Below are positions 6,068 to 7,636 of a DNA stretch of 7,636 bases, in pieces. A program made the translations under genes and the position numbers. The stretch spans positions 1 through 7,636 of the forward strand of contig JAGQNX010000103.1 of the NCBI GenBank assembly GCA_020427865.1, written 5' to 3'. Each line of letters begins with the position of its first letter. The stretch's first letter is position 1. The DNA comes from a candidate division WWE3 bacterium (GTDB lineage Bacteria; Patescibacteriota; WWE3; UBA101185; UBA10185). The notes under the pieces were generated by a model that was given only the letters and a program-made list of their open reading frames with translations, was not told where the DNA came from and did not search any database.

Positions 6068-6622
6068 TTATTGAAAGCTTACCTCTACGTTTTGTCGTTC
6101 TTGTGCACTCGCTTCAAAAAATTCTTTTTGTGCAAAGCCGAACATTTTGGCGATTATACTACTTGGCACTGTAACAACCAAATTGTTGTAATCTCGGAGA
6201 ACTGCATTGTAAAACTGTCTTGCATACGCAATCTTTTCTTCTACTGCTTTTAGATCATCTTGTAGTTTCATAAAGTTTTCATTAGCTTTTAGTTCTGGGT
6301 AGTTTTCTGCAACAGCGAAAAGAGATTTTAAAGCACTGGTCATCATGTTGTCGGCTGCTTGTACTTGATCAGGGTTAGTTGCACTCATTACTGCTGCACG
6401 TGCTTTTGTAACATTTTCAAACACGTCTTTTTCGTGTTTTGCATACCCCTTAACAGTCTCCACCAAATTTGGTATTAAATCCGCTCTAAGTTTTAATTGT
6501 ACGTCAATTTGACTCCATGCTTCTTTTATTTTTACTGTGAATTGTGCGAGTTTATTGTAAACAGTTAACACATATACAGCTAAAGCTGCTATAAGTATTA
6601 GCACTACATATACGAGATTCAT
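6068..6622 (-). CDS. lemA: LemA family membrane-anchored protein
   Basis: LemA proteins are widespread membrane-anchored helical proteins without a settled function. The 184 residues are typical in length. Residues 4-22 form one hydrophobic N-terminal segment (signal anchor), followed by a short basic/polar turn and a long helical domain. Family signatures are AWSQIDVQLKLRADLIPNLV (35-54) leading into ETVKGYAKHE, NYPELKANENFMKLQDDL (107-124), and ARQFYNAVLRDYNN (134-147), ending in FFEASAQERQNVEVSF. The ATG at 6622 has a good ribosome-binding site, AAAGGA at 6633-6628, 5 nt upstream, and its own promoter further up. The frequent LemA partner, an HtpX/M48 peptidase, is not next to it here; gatC follows after 22 bp. 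Confidence 0.95.
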   Translation of the reverse strand: MNLVYVVLILIAALAVYVLTVYNKLAQFTVKIKEAWSQIDVQLKLRADLIPNLVETVKGYAKHEKDVFENVTKARAAVMSATNPDQVQAADNMMTSALKSLFAVAENYPELKANENFMKLQDDLKAVEEKIAYARQFYNAVLRDYNNLVVTVPSSIIAKMFGFAQKEFFEASAQERQNVEVSFQ

Positions 6623-6656
6623 ATTTTTCCTTTCTTATTTGTATAACCTTAAATGC

Positions 6657-6684
6657 ATTATACATAAAAAATATTACAAGTGAA
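6657..6684 (-). promoter_or_regulatory. Promoter of lemA, possibly serving the gat genes
   Basis: The minus strand has a perfect -10 TATAAT at 6662-6657 and TTCACT at 6684-6679 (4 of 6 to the -35 consensus) with a 16-bp spacer. A start about 7 bases below the -10 would give a leader of roughly 25-30 nt that includes the AAAGGA ribosome-binding site of lemA. The -35 box is part of the inverted repeat at 6678-6699. Because lemA and gatC are only 22 bp apart with no terminator between them, this promoter may drive lemA-gatC-gatA-HEPN-gatB. Confidence 0.6.
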
Positions 6685-6699
6685 TTCATTTATTCACTT
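6678..6699 (-). terminator. AT-rich inverted repeat at the end of polX (weak terminator or operator)
   Basis: On the minus strand AAGTGAAT (6699-6692), AAATGA (6691-6686), ATTCACTT (6685-6678): a perfect 8-bp stem with a 6-base loop that contains the polX stop codon TGA. A run of six U follows at 6671-6666, but six bases (GTAATA) lie between stem and run, and the stem is AT-rich, so it is a poor intrinsic terminator by classic rules. The right arm overlaps the lemA -35 box, so it could instead be a protein-binding site. Confidence 0.4.
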
Positions 6700-7636
6700 T
6701 AATAATTTTGCTTATTTCTTCATATGGCAATGTATTTAAGATGTTAGCATTGGTACACCACCCTCTGCTAGCTACATCGATTCCATATTGCATTAGGTCC
6801 ATATCTGCTGTGGAGTGTGCGTCCGTGTTTATAGCGAGTTTAATATTTTTTGAAACAGCCTCTAAAACTAGGTCTTCTGCAAGGTCTAATCGATTTGGAT
6901 GTGCGTTTATCTCTAGCACTGTATTTGTACTTGCTGCTGCATCCAATACTTGTTCCCAATCAAGTTCTACTGCCTTACGTTGGTTAATAATTCTACCCGA
7001 AGGGTGGGCAATCATAAAAACATTTGGATTTTCGATTGCGTTTATTACTCTTCTGGTAGCTGTCTCCTTATCTTGATTAAACGCTGTATGTAATCCTGCA
7101 ATTACATAATCAAGTTTTTTCATTAAATCATCCGGCATAGACATTTCCCCATCGGCTAATAAGTTTATCTCGTATCCGTAAAATATCTTTATATTGTCGT
7201 ACTTTTCATTTAGTTTGCTAATTTCGTCACGTCGTTTGTCTATAATTCCCAAAACCTCAAATCTACCTCTAGAATGTACACTTGGTCCATGGTCGGTAAT
7301 TCCTATGTATTCATAGTTTAAACTAATGGCTTTTTGTATCATTTCTTCTATTGAGTTTGTTCCATCTGAATAAGTAGTGTGCGTGTGCAGATCACCTTTA
7401 ATATCGTTTAGTGTTATAAGTTTAGGGAGTTTGTTTGCTTTAGCTTTATCTATCTCGTTTCTACCTTGACGAAGATATGGTGGAATATAGGGTAAACCTA
7501 ACCGTTTGTATAGTTCTTCTTCTGTAGAATATTTTATTAACTGCCCGTTTTCTTTTATACCATATTCCGAAATTGAAAGCCCTTTTTCTAGAGCTACTGT
7601 TCTTAATAGTACGTTGTGCTGTTTGTTACCTGTAAA
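6686..7636 (-). CDS. polX: DNA polymerase/3'-5' exonuclease PolX, C-terminal part (thumb end + PHP domain)
   Basis: Family X repair polymerase fused to a PHP nuclease. The reading frame is open to the right edge (316 codons plus stop), so the helix-hairpin-helix, fingers and catalytic palm lie outside. The visible part begins FTGNKQHNVLLR, the thumb motif usually written FTGSK.HN, continues through EYGIKENG and LGLPYIPPYLR, and enters the PHP domain at KGDLHTHTTYSDG. PHP metal ligands are all present: H84 and H86, D115/H116 in ITDHG, E156 in YGYEIN, H183 in GLHTAF, H211 in IAHPSGR, and D272/H274 in NTDAH, so the 3'-5' exonuclease should be active. An ATG at 7342 is internal, because the first PHP motif lies upstream of it. 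The stop is TGA inside an inverted repeat. The continuity from thumb to PHP is what identifies PolX rather than a stand-alone PHP hydrolase. Confidence 0.94.
   Translation of the reverse strand, partial: FTGNKQHNVLLRTVALEKGLSISEYGIKENGQLIKYSTEEELYKRLGLPYIPPYLRQGRNEIDKAKANKLPKLITLNDIKGDLHTHTTYSDGTNSIEEMIQKAISLNYEYIGITDHGPSVHSRGRFEVLGIIDKRRDEISKLNEKYDNIKIFYGYEINLLADGEMSMPDDLMKKLDYVIAGLHTAFNQDKETATRRVINAIENPNVFMIAHPSGRIINQRKAVELDWEQVLDAAASTNTVLEINAHPNRLDLAEDLVLEAVSKNIKLAINTDAHSTADMDLMQYGIDVASRGWCTNANILNTLPYEEISKIIKVNK

Noticed and set aside
6686..6688. UGA recoding as glycine, as in some Patescibacteria
   Set aside because: TGA ends polX where the protein should end, other genes end in TAA or TAG, and I saw no in-frame TGA in any conserved gene. 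A single TGA stop with a TAA four codons later cannot fully exclude recoding, but nothing supports it.
2478..7076. Further plus-strand open frames opposite gatB, gatA, lemA and polX
   Set aside because: All are antisense shadows of well-conserved minus-strand genes, with no family signature of their own.
6686..7342. A stand-alone PHP hydrolase starting at the ATG at 7342
   Set aside because: The frame continues upstream without a stop through the first PHP motif (DLHTHT) and PolX thumb motifs to the window edge, so that ATG is internal.

Overview
The window is an AT-rich, compact stretch of bacterial chromosome in which every recognisable gene lies on the minus strand, so transcription runs from the right edge to the left edge. 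Gene content and style suggest a Candidate Phyla Radiation (Patescibacteria) genome. The signs are short intergenic gaps, overlapping genes, a family A DNA polymerase without a 5' nuclease domain, a gatC-gatA-gatB cluster, a single-anchor LemA protein, and a small HEPN-like protein of a kind I associate with these genomes. The phylum assignment is inference; I cannot place it further without a search.

Layout in transcription order (high to low coordinates): (1) the C-terminal part of PolX, entering from the right edge and carrying the end of the polymerase thumb plus a complete PHP nuclease domain; (2) a 63-bp gap with an AT-rich inverted repeat, which may terminate polX and which overlaps a good promoter; (3) lemA; (4) a tight cluster gatC - gatA - HEPN-like gene - gatB, with overlaps of 14 and 8 bp and then a direct stop/start abutment; (5) a 40-bp gap with a candidate promoter; (6) a proofreading family A DNA polymerase of 605 residues; (7) a 94-bp gap with a strong promoter and an inverted repeat resembling a compact CIRCE element; (8) the first 209 codons of a zinc-finger ClpE-like AAA+ chaperone that runs off the left edge.

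The Gat proteins form the tRNA-dependent amidotransferase that converts Glu-tRNA(Gln) and/or Asp-tRNA(Asn) to the amidated forms. The two polymerases suggest gap filling and repair. The Clp ATPase is protein quality control. Most of the window is therefore housekeeping.

The points worth a second look are the heat-shock-like operator in front of the Clp gene, promoter-to-start spacing compatible with leaderless mRNAs at two genes, the HEPN RNase-type motif inside the amidotransferase operon, a short GatB tail, and active-site substitutions in the polymerase and the Clp pore loop. No rRNA, tRNA, CRISPR array, insertion sequence or phage gene cluster was seen. There is no gene-free stretch longer than 300 bases.
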